In this document: piece by piece, positions 55,076-63,940 of the stretch | Numbering within the stretch: position 1 is the stretch's first letter | How the letters are laid out: each line of letters begins with the position of its first letter | Source of the DNA: an uncultured Pseudomonas sp. | GTDB taxonomy: Bacteria; Pseudomonadota; Gammaproteobacteria; Pseudomonadales; Pseudomonadaceae | Length of the DNA: 64,000 nt | Direction: 5' to 3' | NCBI RefSeq assembly: GCF_946885955.1 | Contig: NZ_CAMPHI010000019.1 | Coordinates: forward strand, 27,186-91,185 | Made by a program: the position numbers and the translations under genes | The notes under the pieces: generated by a model | Databases searched by the model: none | What the model saw: only the letters and a program-made list of their open reading frames with translations | Told to the model about the DNA's origin: nothing

Positions 55076-55134
55076 TGGGTTGAGCGCAGCGATACCCAGG
55101 AAATCGACCGTTGGGTATCGCTGCGCTCAACCCA
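55076..55134. repeat. Perfect long palindrome between aroC and the MFS gene
   Basis: A 23-bp arm (55076-55098, beginning TGGGTTGAGCGCAGC) repeats inverted at 55112-55134 across a 13-base spacer. It forms a strong hairpin and may serve as a terminator for aroC or as a REP-type unit. Confidence 0.85.
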
Positions 55135-55145
55135 ACCTGCAGCCG

Positions 55146-56237
55146 TCATAGCTGAGGCAACACCGGTGTACCCACCCGCACCTCGGCATTCTGCGCGCGG
55201 TGACGCAACAGATGGTCCATCAGCACGATGGCCATCATCGCCTCGGCGATGGGCGTGGCGCGAATGCCCACGCAAGGGTCGTGGCGGCCCTTGGTGATGA
55301 TATCCACCGGCTGGCCGTGGATATCGATCGAGCGGCCCGGCGTGGTGATGCTGGATGTCGGCTTGAGCGCCAGGTGGGCGACGATCGGCTGGCCGGAGGA
55401 AATCCCGCCGAGGATGCCGCCGGCGTTGTTCGAGAGAAAACCCTCGGGCGTCATCTCGTCGCGGTGCTCGGTGCCGCGCTGGGCCACCGAGGCGAAACCG
55501 GCGCCGATTTCCACGCCCTTGACCGCATTGATGCTCATCAGCGCATGGGCCAGTTCGGCATCCAGGCGGTCGAAGATCGGCTCACCCAGGCCCGGCATCA
55601 CGCCCTCGGCGACCACGGTGATCTTCGCCCCGACCGAGTCCTGATCGCGGCGCAACTGGTCCATATAGGCTTCCAGTTCCGGCACTTTGTCCGGGTCGGG
55701 GCTGAAGAAGGCGTTCTGCTCGACGCTCTCCCAGCTCTTGAACGGGATTTCGATGGGCCCGAGCTGGCTCATATAGCCGCGAATCACGATGCCCTGGGTG
55801 GCCAGGTACTTCTTCGCGATGGCGCCGGCGGCCACGCGCATGGCGGTTTCGCGGGCCGAGCTGCGGCCGCCGCCGCGGTAGTCGCGGATGCCGTATTTAT
55901 GGTGATAGCTGTAGTCGGCGTGGGCCGGGCGGAACGAATCCTTGATCGCCGAATAATCCTTGGATTTCTGATCGGTATTGCGGATCAGCAGGCCAATCGA
56001 GCAACCGGTGGTCTTGCCTTCGAAAACCCCGGCGAGAATTTCCACCACATCGTCTTCCTGACGCTGGGTGGTATGCCGGCTGGTGCCCGGCTTGCGCCGA
56101 TCGAGGTCGCGCTGCATGTCTTCCAGCGACAATTCCAGCCCTGGCGGGCAACCGTCGACGATGGCGATCAGGGCCGGGCCATGGCTTTCGCCGGCCGTGG
56201 TGACGGTGAACAACTTGCCGTAGGTATTGCCGGACAT
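55146..56237 (-). CDS. aroC: Chorismate synthase
   Basis: A 363-residue flavin-dependent enzyme that makes chorismate from EPSP, the last shikimate step. [19 protein letters not shown] (about 17-35), the Arg/Ser-rich [20 protein letters not shown] (about 123-142) and [22 protein letters not shown] segments are diagnostic. The ATG at 56237 gives the standard N-terminus MSGNTYG. Confidence 0.97.
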   Translation of the reverse strand: MSGNTYGKLFTVTTAGESHGPALIAIVDGCPPGLELSLEDMQRDLDRRKPGTSRHTTQRQEDDVVEILAGVFEGKTTGCSIGLLIRNTDQKSKDYSAIKDSFRPAHADYSYHHKYGIRDYRGGGRSSARETAMRVAAGAIAKKYLATQGIVIRGYMSQLGPIEIPFKSWESVEQNAFFSPDPDKVPELEAYMDQLRRDQDSVGAKITVVAEGVMPGLGEPIFDRLDAELAHALMSINAVKGVEIGAGFASVAQRGTEHRDEMTPEGFLSNNAGGILGGISSGQPIVAHLALKPTSSITTPGRSIDIHGQPVDIITKGRHDPCVGIRATPIAEAMMAIVLMDHLLRHRAQNAEVRVGTPVLPQL

Positions 56238-56517
56238 TGGCGAGACACTCCGCGAATCAGCAGCGGGCCGGGCGCGCTTGCCAGCGCACCCCGAACCCTC
56301 ATTAAGTAAGCCGGCGAGTATACCCGCGGCGCCCGTGCAGTTCACCCACCAGCGCACCGCGCCGCCCATGGGATTCTGTCAGCGGGTGCGACTGGCGCGC
56401 GGCCTCAGGCGCGGACTAACCTTGGCCAATGCATTGGCCTCCAGCCCCGGAAGGATCGGCCGATAATCTAGGCAACCAGTGGATGTGGCGCTGGCACTGC
56501 GTACAGGACAGCCGTAG

Positions 56518-57315
56518 ATGACCGATACCCCTACTCCGCCCGCCGAGCTTCCGACCGAAGCCGCCGAACCGCAAGCCGCGGCAGCGCCCCATGCCTGGGC
56601 GGACCTCGAACCCGAGCAGTTCCGCCTGCTGCGCCTGGCGCCTTTACCGGTGGACCGGCATACCGGCGCCCGCCCGCTGCGCTTCGTGCAATTGGGCCGG
56701 GTGGCGCGGCACAGCAAGGAGCAGAGCCTGTTGCGCCTGACCATTCAGCTGCCCGGCCAACTGCTACGCAAAGAACAGAACCTGCTGGAAGTCTGGCTCG
56801 ACCATCGTCTCAAGGAAGCGCGCTTCGGCCCCGACCAGGGTTTGCAGGTCGAACCGGGCAATCGCGGACTCGGGCGTTTTCTGCTCGCCCAGGGCATCGC
56901 CTGGGCTCGGCAACAATGCGCGCACTATACGGTGGAAGGCGGTGCCCTGCCGGGCAAGGACGCGCTCGCCGAGGAAGCGCGCCTGCGCCGCGACCATTGC
57001 CTGCAGACCCAGGGATTCATCGTCGAATACCTCGATCCATTGCAACTCAAGGCATGCTATGGCGCCCCACGAGTGAGCGCGCTGCATAGCGACTGGCATA
57101 CGGAAAAAGTGCAGATCGTCAGCTTGCTCGACGCCGCCGGCATGCTGCAGCAGGCCGATCAAAACCTGCGCGAGCAGGACGTGAAAATCCGCAAGCTGGA
57201 AGAGCGACTCAAGCTGTTCAAGCGCGAAGACGGTAGCTTGCGCTTCACCATCGCCTGCCTGGTGGCGTTCTGCTTGTTCCAAGCCGCCTTGCTGATCTGG
57301 ATCGCCACACGCTAG
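56518..57315 (+). CDS. GNAT-like protein with a C-terminal membrane anchor, unknown
   Basis: A 265-residue protein. The middle (NRGLGRFLLAQGIAWARQQ, about residue 120) looks GNAT-like, followed by a coiled coil (about 215-240) and one C-terminal hydrophobic helix (about 243-262). It would face the cytoplasm as a tail-anchored protein. Similar proteins sit between aroC and prmB in other Pseudomonas as I recall. Function is unknown. Confidence 0.68.
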   Translation: MTDTPTPPAELPTEAAEPQAAAAPHAWADLEPEQFRLLRLAPLPVDRHTGARPLRFVQLGRVARHSKEQSLLRLTIQLPGQLLRKEQNLLEVWLDHRLKEARFGPDQGLQVEPGNRGLGRFLLAQGIAWARQQCAHYTVEGGALPGKDALAEEARLRRDHCLQTQGFIVEYLDPLQLKACYGAPRVSALHSDWHTEKVQIVSLLDAAGMLQQADQNLREQDVKIRKLEERLKLFKREDGSLRFTIACLVAFCLFQAALLIWIATR

Positions 57316-57687
57316 GGCCTGTTGCCGTTTGGGCAAGAGGTGCCAAGCGCCGCTCCCAAGGGCGGGTTAGCGGTACCTGGCACCGCGAGTGGACCGACAA
57401 ACGCAACAGACGGCTAACCCAGCCGAAACCTGGCGGATATTGCACAAAGCTCGCCCCGAGATCGCACTGCTGTTCACTTATGCCAAGTGAGCAGCATTTT
57501 TTCTGTAGCCCGGATGCAATCCGGGGAACTCTGGTGCCTACATAGCCGCTCCCGGATTGCATCCGGGCTAGGTGTTGGGTGCCTGGCGTAGGGTAAATTC
57601 CCTGAGATGCCGCTTAAGTGAACGGCATTACTCCCCGAGGTCGGCCTCCTACCTGTAAGGAGGCGATTCGGACCGCGCGATAACCTG
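57316..57687. other. Intergenic 372 bp with a palindromic repeat
   Basis: Convergent 3' ends. It holds one family 1 repeat (57505-57570) and GC-rich sequence without a credible frame. Confidence 0.6.
57505..57570. repeat. Dispersed palindromic repeat, family 1, copy 2
   Basis: Arms GTAGCCCGGATGCAATCCGG and CCCGGATTGCATCCGGGCTA face each other. Nearly the same arms as the copy at 26815-26883. Confidence 0.85.
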
Positions 57688-58620
57688 TCAGCCGTTAAGC
57701 CGCTCGCGGAACAGCGCCTGATGCTCGCGGCACTGTTGGGCAGCGAGCAGGAATACGCCATGACCGCCGCGCTCGAACTCCAGCCAGGTGAAGTCCACTT
57801 CCGGATACAGCGCCTCGACATGCACCTGGCTGTTGCCCACCTCGACAATCAGCGTGCCCTTCTCGGTCAGGTGATCCGCCGCTTCGGCCAGCATGCGCCG
57901 CACCAGATTCAGGCCATCATCGCCGCACGCCAACCCCAGAGCCGGCTCGTGCTGGTACTCGGCGGGCATGTCGGCGAAATCCTCGGCATCGACATAGGGC
58001 GGATTGGACAGGATCAAATCGAAGCGCTGGCCGGGCAAGCCATCGAATCCGTCGCCTTGCACGCTGTAGACCCGCTCTTCCAGGCCGTGCCGTTCGATAT
58101 TGCGGTTGGCCACTTCCAGGGCCTCGAACGACAGATCGGCCAGCACCACCTCGGCCTCGGGAAACTCATAGGCGCAGGCGATGCCGATACAGCCCGAACC
58201 GGTGCACAGATCGAGAATGCGCGCCGGCTCCTGCGCCAGCCAGGGTTGCAGGTGCTGCTCGATCGCTTCACCGATCGGCGAGCGCGGCACCAGCACACGC
58301 TCGTCGACGATAAACGGTAAACCGCAGAACCAGGCCTCGCCGAGCAGATAGGCGGTCGGCACGCGCTCCTCGATACGCCGCGCCAGCAGCATCTGCAGGT
58401 GCGCATGCTCATCGTCTTCCAGGCGGCAATCGAGATAGCCGTCGGCGATTTCCCAGGGCAGGTGCAGTGCGCCGAGCACCAGTTGGCGCGCCTCGTCCCA
58501 GGCGTTGTCAGTACCGTGACCGAAAAACAGCTCCTCCGCCTGAAAGCGACTGACAGCCCAGCGCACGTAATCGCGCAGGGTTCGCAAACGGGTCGGGCGG
58601 GCAGGTCTGAGGTCAGTCAC
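57688..58620 (-). CDS. prmB: 50S ribosomal protein L3 glutamine methyltransferase
   Basis: A 310-residue SAM-dependent enzyme that methylates a Gln side chain of L3. The SAM motif is [14 protein letters not shown] (about residue 135) and the catalytic motif is SNPPYV (about 200). The GTG at 58620 has GGAG eight bases upstream and gives the normal N-terminus; an in-frame ATG ten codons earlier lacks such a site. Confidence 0.93.
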   Translation of the reverse strand: MTDLRPARPTRLRTLRDYVRWAVSRFQAEELFFGHGTDNAWDEARQLVLGALHLPWEIADGYLDCRLEDDEHAHLQMLLARRIEERVPTAYLLGEAWFCGLPFIVDERVLVPRSPIGEAIEQHLQPWLAQEPARILDLCTGSGCIGIACAYEFPEAEVVLADLSFEALEVANRNIERHGLEERVYSVQGDGFDGLPGQRFDLILSNPPYVDAEDFADMPAEYQHEPALGLACGDDGLNLVRRMLAEAADHLTEKGTLIVEVGNSQVHVEALYPEVDFTWLEFERGGHGVFLLAAQQCREHQALFRERLNG

Positions 58621-58714
58621 GGCGGCGTCTCCAAGGTGAAAGTCGCGCATTCTAGCCCATGCCGTCAGCAGCGGGGCAGTGCAAAAAAATGTCGCCATTG
58701 ACAAACAACTAGCC

Positions 58715-58743
58715 CTGCCAACGCCTTGGCCGCCCTATATAAT
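58715..58743 (+). promoter_or_regulatory. Probable sigma-70 promoter of nhaD
   Basis: CTGCCA (58715-58720) and a perfect TATAAT (58738-58743) stand 17 bases apart, about 53 bp before the nhaD ATG. A pyrimidine-rich leader follows. Confidence 0.6.
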
Positions 58744-58795
58744 TTGCCACCCTTTTTTAACCCCTTCCCCTTTCCCTTCTTATCGAGACGTACCA

Positions 58796-60085
58796 ATGCT
58801 CATAGAACCCTTCTCGCTCACGGGCATGCTCGTGCTGGCGATATTCCTGATTGGCATGACGCTTATCATTTTCGAAGCACAACTGGAGATGGATAAGTTC
58901 AAGCCGGCCCTGTTCATGATGTCAGGCTTGATTGTGATTGGTGCGCATTACGCGCTTTCCGACCCGAACGGATTCAAGTACTTCGTCGCGGCGCAAAGCG
59001 AAACCAAGGGCGAACTGTTCGGCCTGATTGCCTTCATGGCGTTCATGTGGATGATCGTCGAACTGCTCAACGAGCGGAACGTGTTCACCGCCCTGAATGG
59101 TTTTCTGCTGCGCAAGGGCCTCGGCGCCAAGGGCATGTTCTGGGCCACCGGGGCACTCTCGGCGACGCTCTCGCCGTTCATCAACAACTTCACCACGGCG
59201 ATGATCTTCGGCAACTCGGTGAAGAGCATTTCGGTCAACCAGCGCTACACCCATGTCGCCCTGTGCAACATCGTGGTCGCCTCCAACAGCGGCGTATGGT
59301 TCCTCGGTACCTCCACCAGCCTGATGGTGCTGCTGGCCGGCAAAATCAGCATCGCCGGCCTGCTGCTACTGTTCCCTTCGGCATTCATCGGCTGGCTGCT
59401 GTTCGCCGCCACCCTGCACTTCTTCTATCTGCGTGGCGTCGAGGGCAGCGACTTGATCCAGGTCGCCGACCAGAAAGACTCGGCGCTCAAGCCAGGCGGT
59501 GCCGGGCTGGCCGTGGTCGGTTTGTGCGCCGTGGTCGGCGCGGTGTTATGCAACATTCTGCTGAAGATCGGCATCGAGTTCTCAATCGGCATCGGTCTCG
59601 GCATAGTCGCGCTCTATGCCTGGCTGCTGACCCACCGTGGCATCGAATTGCCCTGGCAGGACCAGTTGCAGAAGGTGGAGTGGAACGCCCTGCTGTTCTT
59701 TATCGGCATCATCACCTCGGTGGCCGCGCTCAACCACGTTGGCTGGCTATCGTATATCTCGCGACTGTTCGAACTGCTCGATCCTTCCCTGGTGAACGTG
59801 ATCCTCGGGGTGATTTCCGGGGTCATGGACAACGTGCCGGTGGAAGCCGCGGCGCTGCTGTCGAACCCGACTCTGGGTGCCGATCAATGGGCGCTGAACG
59901 CGCTGATGGTGGGTATCGGTGGTTCGCTGACCGTGGTTGGCTCGGCGGCCGGGGTCATGGCCATGTCGCTGGACAAGAGCTACAGCTTTGGCGTGCACCT
60001 GCGCTTCCTGCCGGCGATCCTGGTCAACTTCTTCGGCTCGCTCGGCGTCTGGTACCTGCAATTCCAGGTTCTGGGCCTGTACTGA
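58796..60085 (+). CDS. nhaD: Na+/H+ antiporter NhaD-type
   Basis: A 429-residue membrane protein of the ion transporter superfamily with about 12 helices. ALSATLSPFINNFTTAMIFG and SNSGVWFLGTSTSLM are conserved NhaD segments that likely line the ion path. It expels sodium or lithium against protons at alkaline pH. The ATG at 58796 gives an N-terminus close to the first helix. Confidence 0.92.
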   Translation: MLIEPFSLTGMLVLAIFLIGMTLIIFEAQLEMDKFKPALFMMSGLIVIGAHYALSDPNGFKYFVAAQSETKGELFGLIAFMAFMWMIVELLNERNVFTALNGFLLRKGLGAKGMFWATGALSATLSPFINNFTTAMIFGNSVKSISVNQRYTHVALCNIVVASNSGVWFLGTSTSLMVLLAGKISIAGLLLLFPSAFIGWLLFAATLHFFYLRGVEGSDLIQVADQKDSALKPGGAGLAVVGLCAVVGAVLCNILLKIGIEFSIGIGLGIVALYAWLLTHRGIELPWQDQLQKVEWNALLFFIGIITSVAALNHVGWLSYISRLFELLDPSLVNVILGVISGVMDNVPVEAAALLSNPTLGADQWALNALMVGIGGSLTVVGSAAGVMAMSLDKSYSFGVHLRFLPAILVNFFGSLGVWYLQFQVLGLY

Positions 60086-60129
60086 GCGACCGCGCCCGGC
60101 GTTGTCGGTCGGGCGCGCCGGGATCAAGC

Positions 60130-60261
60130 TCAATCACGACGGCGGGGAATACGTAGGGACGGTTCTTCGGGGCGGCGTCTGAGTTCACGCACCACCGCGA
60201 TGGAAACCGCGATGGCGAACAGCAGCCAGAAGTGAGCGGACAACTGCGCTAGCAAGGTCAT
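60130..60261 (-). CDS. Small single-span membrane protein
   Basis: A 43-residue frame with one hydrophobic helix (FWLLFAIAVSIAVV) and a very basic tail. GGAG eight bases before the ATG supports it. Function unknown. Confidence 0.5.
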   Translation of the reverse strand: MTLLAQLSAHFWLLFAIAVSIAVVRELRRRPEEPSLRIPRRRD

Positions 60262-60422
60262 AAGGCAACTCCGTTGCGTCGATTTTGCGTAGGACTCCCA
60301 CCCCGCGCAGTGGTTCGATTCTGCGTCAACCGCAGATCGGCCACTACAATCGACAGAAAGGTTCACAGCGGCGCCGCAGGGGCGGACAATAGCCGCTGCC
60401 GTCCGCCTGCGAGGAGTCCGTA

Positions 60423-61019
60423 ATGCCGCAACCGCACACCATGTTCCAACTGACCGGCCGTGGTCATCCGCCGGCCAGCCTGGCTCAAGCGACCCTGCTG
60501 ATCATCGATGCCCAGCAGGAGTACCGCAGCGGCGTATTGCAATTGCCTGGGGTGGATGCCGCGGTCGAGGAAATCGCCCAACTGCTGGCGCGCGCGCGCG
60601 CCATCGGCGCCCCGATCGTGCACGTCGAGCATCTCGGCATTCCCGGCGGCCTGCTCGACCCCAGCGGCCCGCGTGGCGCCCATCTACCCGAACTGCTGCC
60701 GCTCGCCGGCGAGCCCGTGGTGCAAAAGCGCCTGCCCAATGCCTTTGCCGGTACCGACCTGCACGATCGCCTGCAAGCCATGGGCAATCTGGACATAATC
60801 GTCTGCGGCTTCATGAGCCACTCGAGCGTCAGCTCCACCGTGCGCGCCTGCAAGGACTATGGTTACCGCTGCACGGTGGTCGATGCGGCCTGTGCCACCC
60901 GCGATCTACCGACGCCGGACGGCGGCCAGGTCAGCGCCGCCGAAGTGCACCGGGCAGAGATGATCGCCCTGGCCGACAACTTTGCGACCCTGGTCCCACG
61001 CGCCAGTGCATTGATTTGA
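60423..61019 (+). CDS. Isochorismatase-family hydrolase-like protein with Ser in place of the usual Cys
   Basis: A 198-residue cysteine-hydrolase fold. Asp29 (IIDAQQEY) and Lys102 (VQKRLPNAF) are in place. The usual catalytic Cys position, in a G-x-M-[ST]-H-x-C-V context, reads MSHSSVSST with Ser135. Isochorismatases proper (PhzD, EntB) also lack Cys, so the protein may be a true vinyl-ether hydrolase type or an inactivated hydrolase. The gene stands alone. Confidence 0.85.
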   Translation: MPQPHTMFQLTGRGHPPASLAQATLLIIDAQQEYRSGVLQLPGVDAAVEEIAQLLARARAIGAPIVHVEHLGIPGGLLDPSGPRGAHLPELLPLAGEPVVQKRLPNAFAGTDLHDRLQAMGNLDIIVCGFMSHSSVSSTVRACKDYGYRCTVVDAACATRDLPTPDGGQVSAAEVHRAEMIALADNFATLVPRASALI

Positions 61020-61119
61020 AACAATCGGCAGACATGCACGGCTCGCAATCCGTGGTGCCCAGGAACCCCGGCATGACCTGCGGGTCATACCGCCGATACC
61101 ATTAAGGAAATCGGAATAA

Positions 61120-61440
61120 ATGAAGTTATCCGATGGTTTTGATGCTCGCCGCCTCCGTCCGCGGGGGCCCAGTACCTGGCGCACTCGCCTGGCGGCCGCG
61201 CTGGCGGCGCTGTTCGCCTGCTTCGGCATCCTCCTGGCGATGGCCGGAGCCGCATCGCTGCTCAACCGCCCCATCTCACTCGGCGCGCTCAACGACTCGC
61301 CGGGGGCTGCGGTGGTAATGATCGTACTGGGGCTGTTTTTGCTATGGGCCGGCATATTCGCCTGGCGCCTGTTCCGCCGACGCCTGCGTCGCCCCAGTGA
61401 CCTGAGCATGTCGCCGCACCTGATGAAGAAACGCAACTGA
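61120..61440 (+). CDS. Small membrane protein, two helices, unknown
   Basis: A 106-residue protein with a basic N-terminus, two hydrophobic helices (about 22-45 and 62-82) and an Arg-rich tail. AAGGAAATCGG stands before the ATG. No family recognised. Confidence 0.68.
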   Translation: MKLSDGFDARRLRPRGPSTWRTRLAAALAALFACFGILLAMAGAASLLNRPISLGALNDSPGAAVVMIVLGLFLLWAGIFAWRLFRRRLRRPSDLSMSPHLMKKRN

Positions 61441-61504
61441 ACGCCATCAGGACAGCACAGCAACCGCTGCCTTGGTTACACTAGCGGCCTTCGCGGAGGC
61501 CCCC

Positions 61505-62062
61505 ATGCAAGACGACGATTTTTCTCTATTCAAAGCCGAGTTGCGCGGCGTCAAACCGCTCAAGCACGACCGCGCCGAGACCGGTAAGCCCAAACCCAAC
61601 CGCGCGCAACTGGCCGCTTTGCGTCAGGCAGCCAGCGTGAGCACGGACTCGATCAAGGTCGACGGCCTGTCCGACCAGTTCGTTATCGATGTCGGCGCGG
61701 AAGACCCGCTGTACTGGGCCGGCAACGGCATCCAGGAAGGTCAGATGCGCAAGCTCAAGCTCGGCCAGATCAGCTTCGAGGGCAGCCTCGACCTGCACGG
61801 CATGAGTGTGGAAAAGGCCCGCGATACCCTGTGGGAATTCATCGCCGAAGCCAACAAGCTCGAAGTGCGCTGCGTGCGCGTCACCCATGGCAAGGCGGCG
61901 CGCATGGACGGCCGCAAACCCATGATCAAAAGCCACGTCAACACCTGGCTGCGCCAGCACCCGCAGGTGCTGGGCTTCACCTCCTGCCTGGCCAAACACG
62001 GCGGCACTGGCGCGGTTTACGTATTGCTCAAACGCACCATGATGGATGGCCGCGACGACTGA
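61505..62062 (+). CDS. Smr-domain protein
   Basis: A 185-residue protein with a C-terminal Smr (MutS2-related) domain: LDLHGMSVEKARDTLWEF near residue 98 and RVTHGKAARMDG, then HGGTGAVYVLL. Smr domains nick DNA or RNA. GGAGG sets the ATG at 61505. Its role in Pseudomonas is not known to me; mutS2 is not nearby. Confidence 0.92.
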   Translation: MQDDDFSLFKAELRGVKPLKHDRAETGKPKPNRAQLAALRQAASVSTDSIKVDGLSDQFVIDVGAEDPLYWAGNGIQEGQMRKLKLGQISFEGSLDLHGMSVEKARDTLWEFIAEANKLEVRCVRVTHGKAARMDGRKPMIKSHVNTWLRQHPQVLGFTSCLAKHGGTGAVYVLLKRTMMDGRDD

Positions 62063-62071
62063 TAGCGCCCC

Positions 62072-62620
62072 TCAGTCGGGGAATCGCGGCGCATGGGCTT
62101 CGTGCTCGACGCGCAGGCCGTTCACCATGAACGATGCCGCGTGATAGAAACCCACCAGCATCAGGCATTCGATCAACTGCTCTTCGCGGTAGTGCGCACT
62201 TAGCCGCTGCCACAAGCCATCGTCGACCGTCGAACTGCCATGCAGACTATCGGCCAGCGCCAACAGCGCCTGTTCCGACTCGTTCCACAGGCTTGCATCG
62301 GTGCTGGTGGCGCAGGTATCGGCAAGCTGCTGCTCACTGAAACCGGCATTGCCGTTGAAGCCGGCGACATGCACGCCCCACTCATACTCGGCGCCGCAGA
62401 TCGCAGTGGTGCGCAAAATCAGCAATTCACGCTCGCGCAGGCCGATGCTGCCGCGATCGAGCAAACCGCCGGCAAGAAAGCGCTGCAACACTCGCGGGTT
62501 ATGCGCCATGCTGCGGAACAACTTCAGCGGCGGCATGCCCGGCGGCATTATGCGATCGAACGCCGCCTGGATCTCTGGCGCGTAGGGCGGTAGCGCCGGT
62601 TGAATGCGTGAGCTGTTCAT
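62072..62620 (-). CDS. AhpD-like carboxymuconolactone decarboxylase-family protein
   Basis: A 182-residue protein. The core segment LRERELLILRTTAICGAEYEWGVH (about 65-90) is CMD/AhpD-like with a single Cys and His, so it lacks the CxxC of classical AhpD. It is divergent from an hxlR-type regulator gene, which probably controls it; a palindrome sits between them. Confidence 0.86.
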   Translation of the reverse strand: MNSSRIQPALPPYAPEIQAAFDRIMPPGMPPLKLFRSMAHNPRVLQRFLAGGLLDRGSIGLRERELLILRTTAICGAEYEWGVHVAGFNGNAGFSEQQLADTCATSTDASLWNESEQALLALADSLHGSSTVDDGLWQRLSAHYREEQLIECLMLVGFYHAASFMVNGLRVEHEAHAPRFPD

Positions 62621-62646
62621 AGGCAAATCTCCCATCGGATTGTTAA

Positions 62647-62663
62647 GCTACGAAAACCGTAGC
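62647..62663. promoter_or_regulatory. Candidate operator for the HxlR-type regulator
   Basis: GCTACG and CGTAGC form a perfect 6-bp inverted repeat with a 5-base spacer in the 87-bp gap between the divergent CMD and hxlR-type genes. Position and symmetry suit a dimeric winged-helix repressor. Confidence 0.45.
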
Positions 62664-62707
62664 AAAGCAAATGTAAGTCGCTACTAAAAAAGAAGCAAGG
62701 AGACCTG

Positions 62708-63049
62708 ATGAGCGTCGTAAAACCAGGACAACCGGTTCGTGGCTCCAGCACCGGCAGGCCGATCATGGCCTTGCTCGACCTGCTCGGCAGACGCTGGAGC
62801 CTGCGCATACTCTGGGAACTTCGGCAGTCGCCGGCCAACTTTCGCGAACTGCAAAGCCGCTGCGAAGGCTTGTCGCCCTCGGTGCTCAACACCCGCTTGA
62901 ACGAATTGCGCGAAGCGCGCCTGCTGGAAAACGGCGACCAGGGCTACCAGCTGTCCCGCCTGGGTGTAGAGCTGATCGAGCAGTTCTTGCCGCTGACCCA
63001 ATGGGCCGATAGCTGGGCCGCCAATCTCGAACCAACCGAGGAAAACTGA
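62708..63049 (+). CDS. HxlR-family transcriptional regulator
   Basis: A 113-residue winged-helix protein. [28 protein letters not shown] (about 24-51) and [20 protein letters not shown] are the family hallmark. AAGGAG is upstream of the ATG. Some HxlR proteins sense quinones or reactive aldehydes through Cys; here only one Cys (in SRCEG) is visible. It probably controls the divergent AhpD-like gene. Confidence 0.92.
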   Translation: MSVVKPGQPVRGSSTGRPIMALLDLLGRRWSLRILWELRQSPANFRELQSRCEGLSPSVLNTRLNELREARLLENGDQGYQLSRLGVELIEQFLPLTQWADSWAANLEPTEEN

Positions 63050-63126
63050 GCTCGATCTCTTGCCAGCCCGGCAGCGCCGCCCTACCCTGCGCGTCTGTAT
63101 ATATCCGTGAGTGCCACAGGAAGATC

Positions 63127-63675
63127 ATGTCCCTGGAACAGAACTACACCGCGATTCTCGGCCAGCTCGGCGAGGACGTTTCCCGCGAAGGCCTGCTCGA
63201 CACGCCCAAGCGTGCCGCCAAAGCCATGCAGTACCTCTGCCGCGGCTATCAGCAAAGCCTCGAAGAAGTCACCAACGGTGCGCTGTTCAGCTCCGATGCC
63301 AGCGAGATGGTGCTGGTCAAGAACATCGAGCTGTATTCGCTGTGCGAACACCACCTGCTACCGTTTATCGGCAAGGCCCACGTCGCCTATATCCCCAACG
63401 GCAAGGTGCTCGGCCTGTCGAAAGTCGCGCGCATCGTCGATATGTACGCGCGTCGCCTGCAGATCCAGGAAAACCTCAGCCGGCAGATCGCCGAGGCGAT
63501 CCAGCAGGTAACCGGCGCCCTCGGCGTGGCCGTGGTGATCGAAGCGCAGCACATGTGCATGATGATGCGCGGCGTGGAAAAGCAGAACTCCTCGATGGTC
63601 ACCTCGGTGATGCTCGGTGAATTCCGCGAAAACGCCGCCACCCGCAGCGAGTTTCTCAGCCTGGTCAATAATTGA
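63127..63675 (+). CDS. folE: GTP cyclohydrolase I
   Basis: A 182-residue type I GTP cyclohydrolase, the first step of folate/pterin synthesis. Zinc ligands lie in [12 protein letters not shown] and the partner Cys in [27 protein letters not shown] is conserved. It ends at a clear terminator. A paralogue elsewhere in the genome is usual in Pseudomonas. Confidence 0.96.
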   Translation: MSLEQNYTAILGQLGEDVSREGLLDTPKRAAKAMQYLCRGYQQSLEEVTNGALFSSDASEMVLVKNIELYSLCEHHLLPFIGKAHVAYIPNGKVLGLSKVARIVDMYARRLQIQENLSRQIAEAIQQVTGALGVAVVIEAQHMCMMMRGVEKQNSSMVTSVMLGEFRENAATRSEFLSLVNN

Positions 63676-63694
63676 TCAGCTGTCGTGTTTGAAG

Positions 63695-63719
63695 AAACCG
63701 GCCTTGCGCCGGTTTTTTT
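63695..63719 (+). terminator. folE terminator
   Basis: An 8-bp stem AAACCGGC / GCCGGTTT with a 5-base loop and a T-run to 63719. Confidence 0.88.
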
Positions 63720-63756
63720 ATAGCCACCTACAGCGCCTATGTTTATGTACGAGATC

Positions 63757-63826
63757 GTAGAGTGGATGGCGCTTTATCCATCCACCAAACCGCGGTGGTG
63801 GATGAGAAAAGCGTCATCCACCCTAC
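63757..63826. repeat. Dispersed palindromic repeat, family 2 (GTGGATG type), copy 1
   Basis: Starts GTAGAGTGGATGGCGCTTTA and ends TCATCCACCCTAC with complementary interior arms around CCGCGG. About 70 bp. Confidence 0.85.
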
Positions 63827-63835
63827 ATAGCCCTG

Positions 63836-63911
63836 GTAGCCCGGATGCAATCCGGGGACTTCCCCATCACGGAAATCGCTCCCGGATTGCGCCAAGGCTT
63901 ATTCGGGCTAC
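63836..63911. repeat. Dispersed palindromic repeat, family 1, copy 3
   Basis: The left arm GTAGCCCGGATGCAATCCGG is intact. The right arm is interrupted by a short insertion (CAAGGCTTA) before TTCGGGCTAC. It sits between two family 2 copies. Confidence 0.8.
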
Positions 63912-63940
63912 AAGTCTGCGGTGGTGAATGAAAACAGGCC

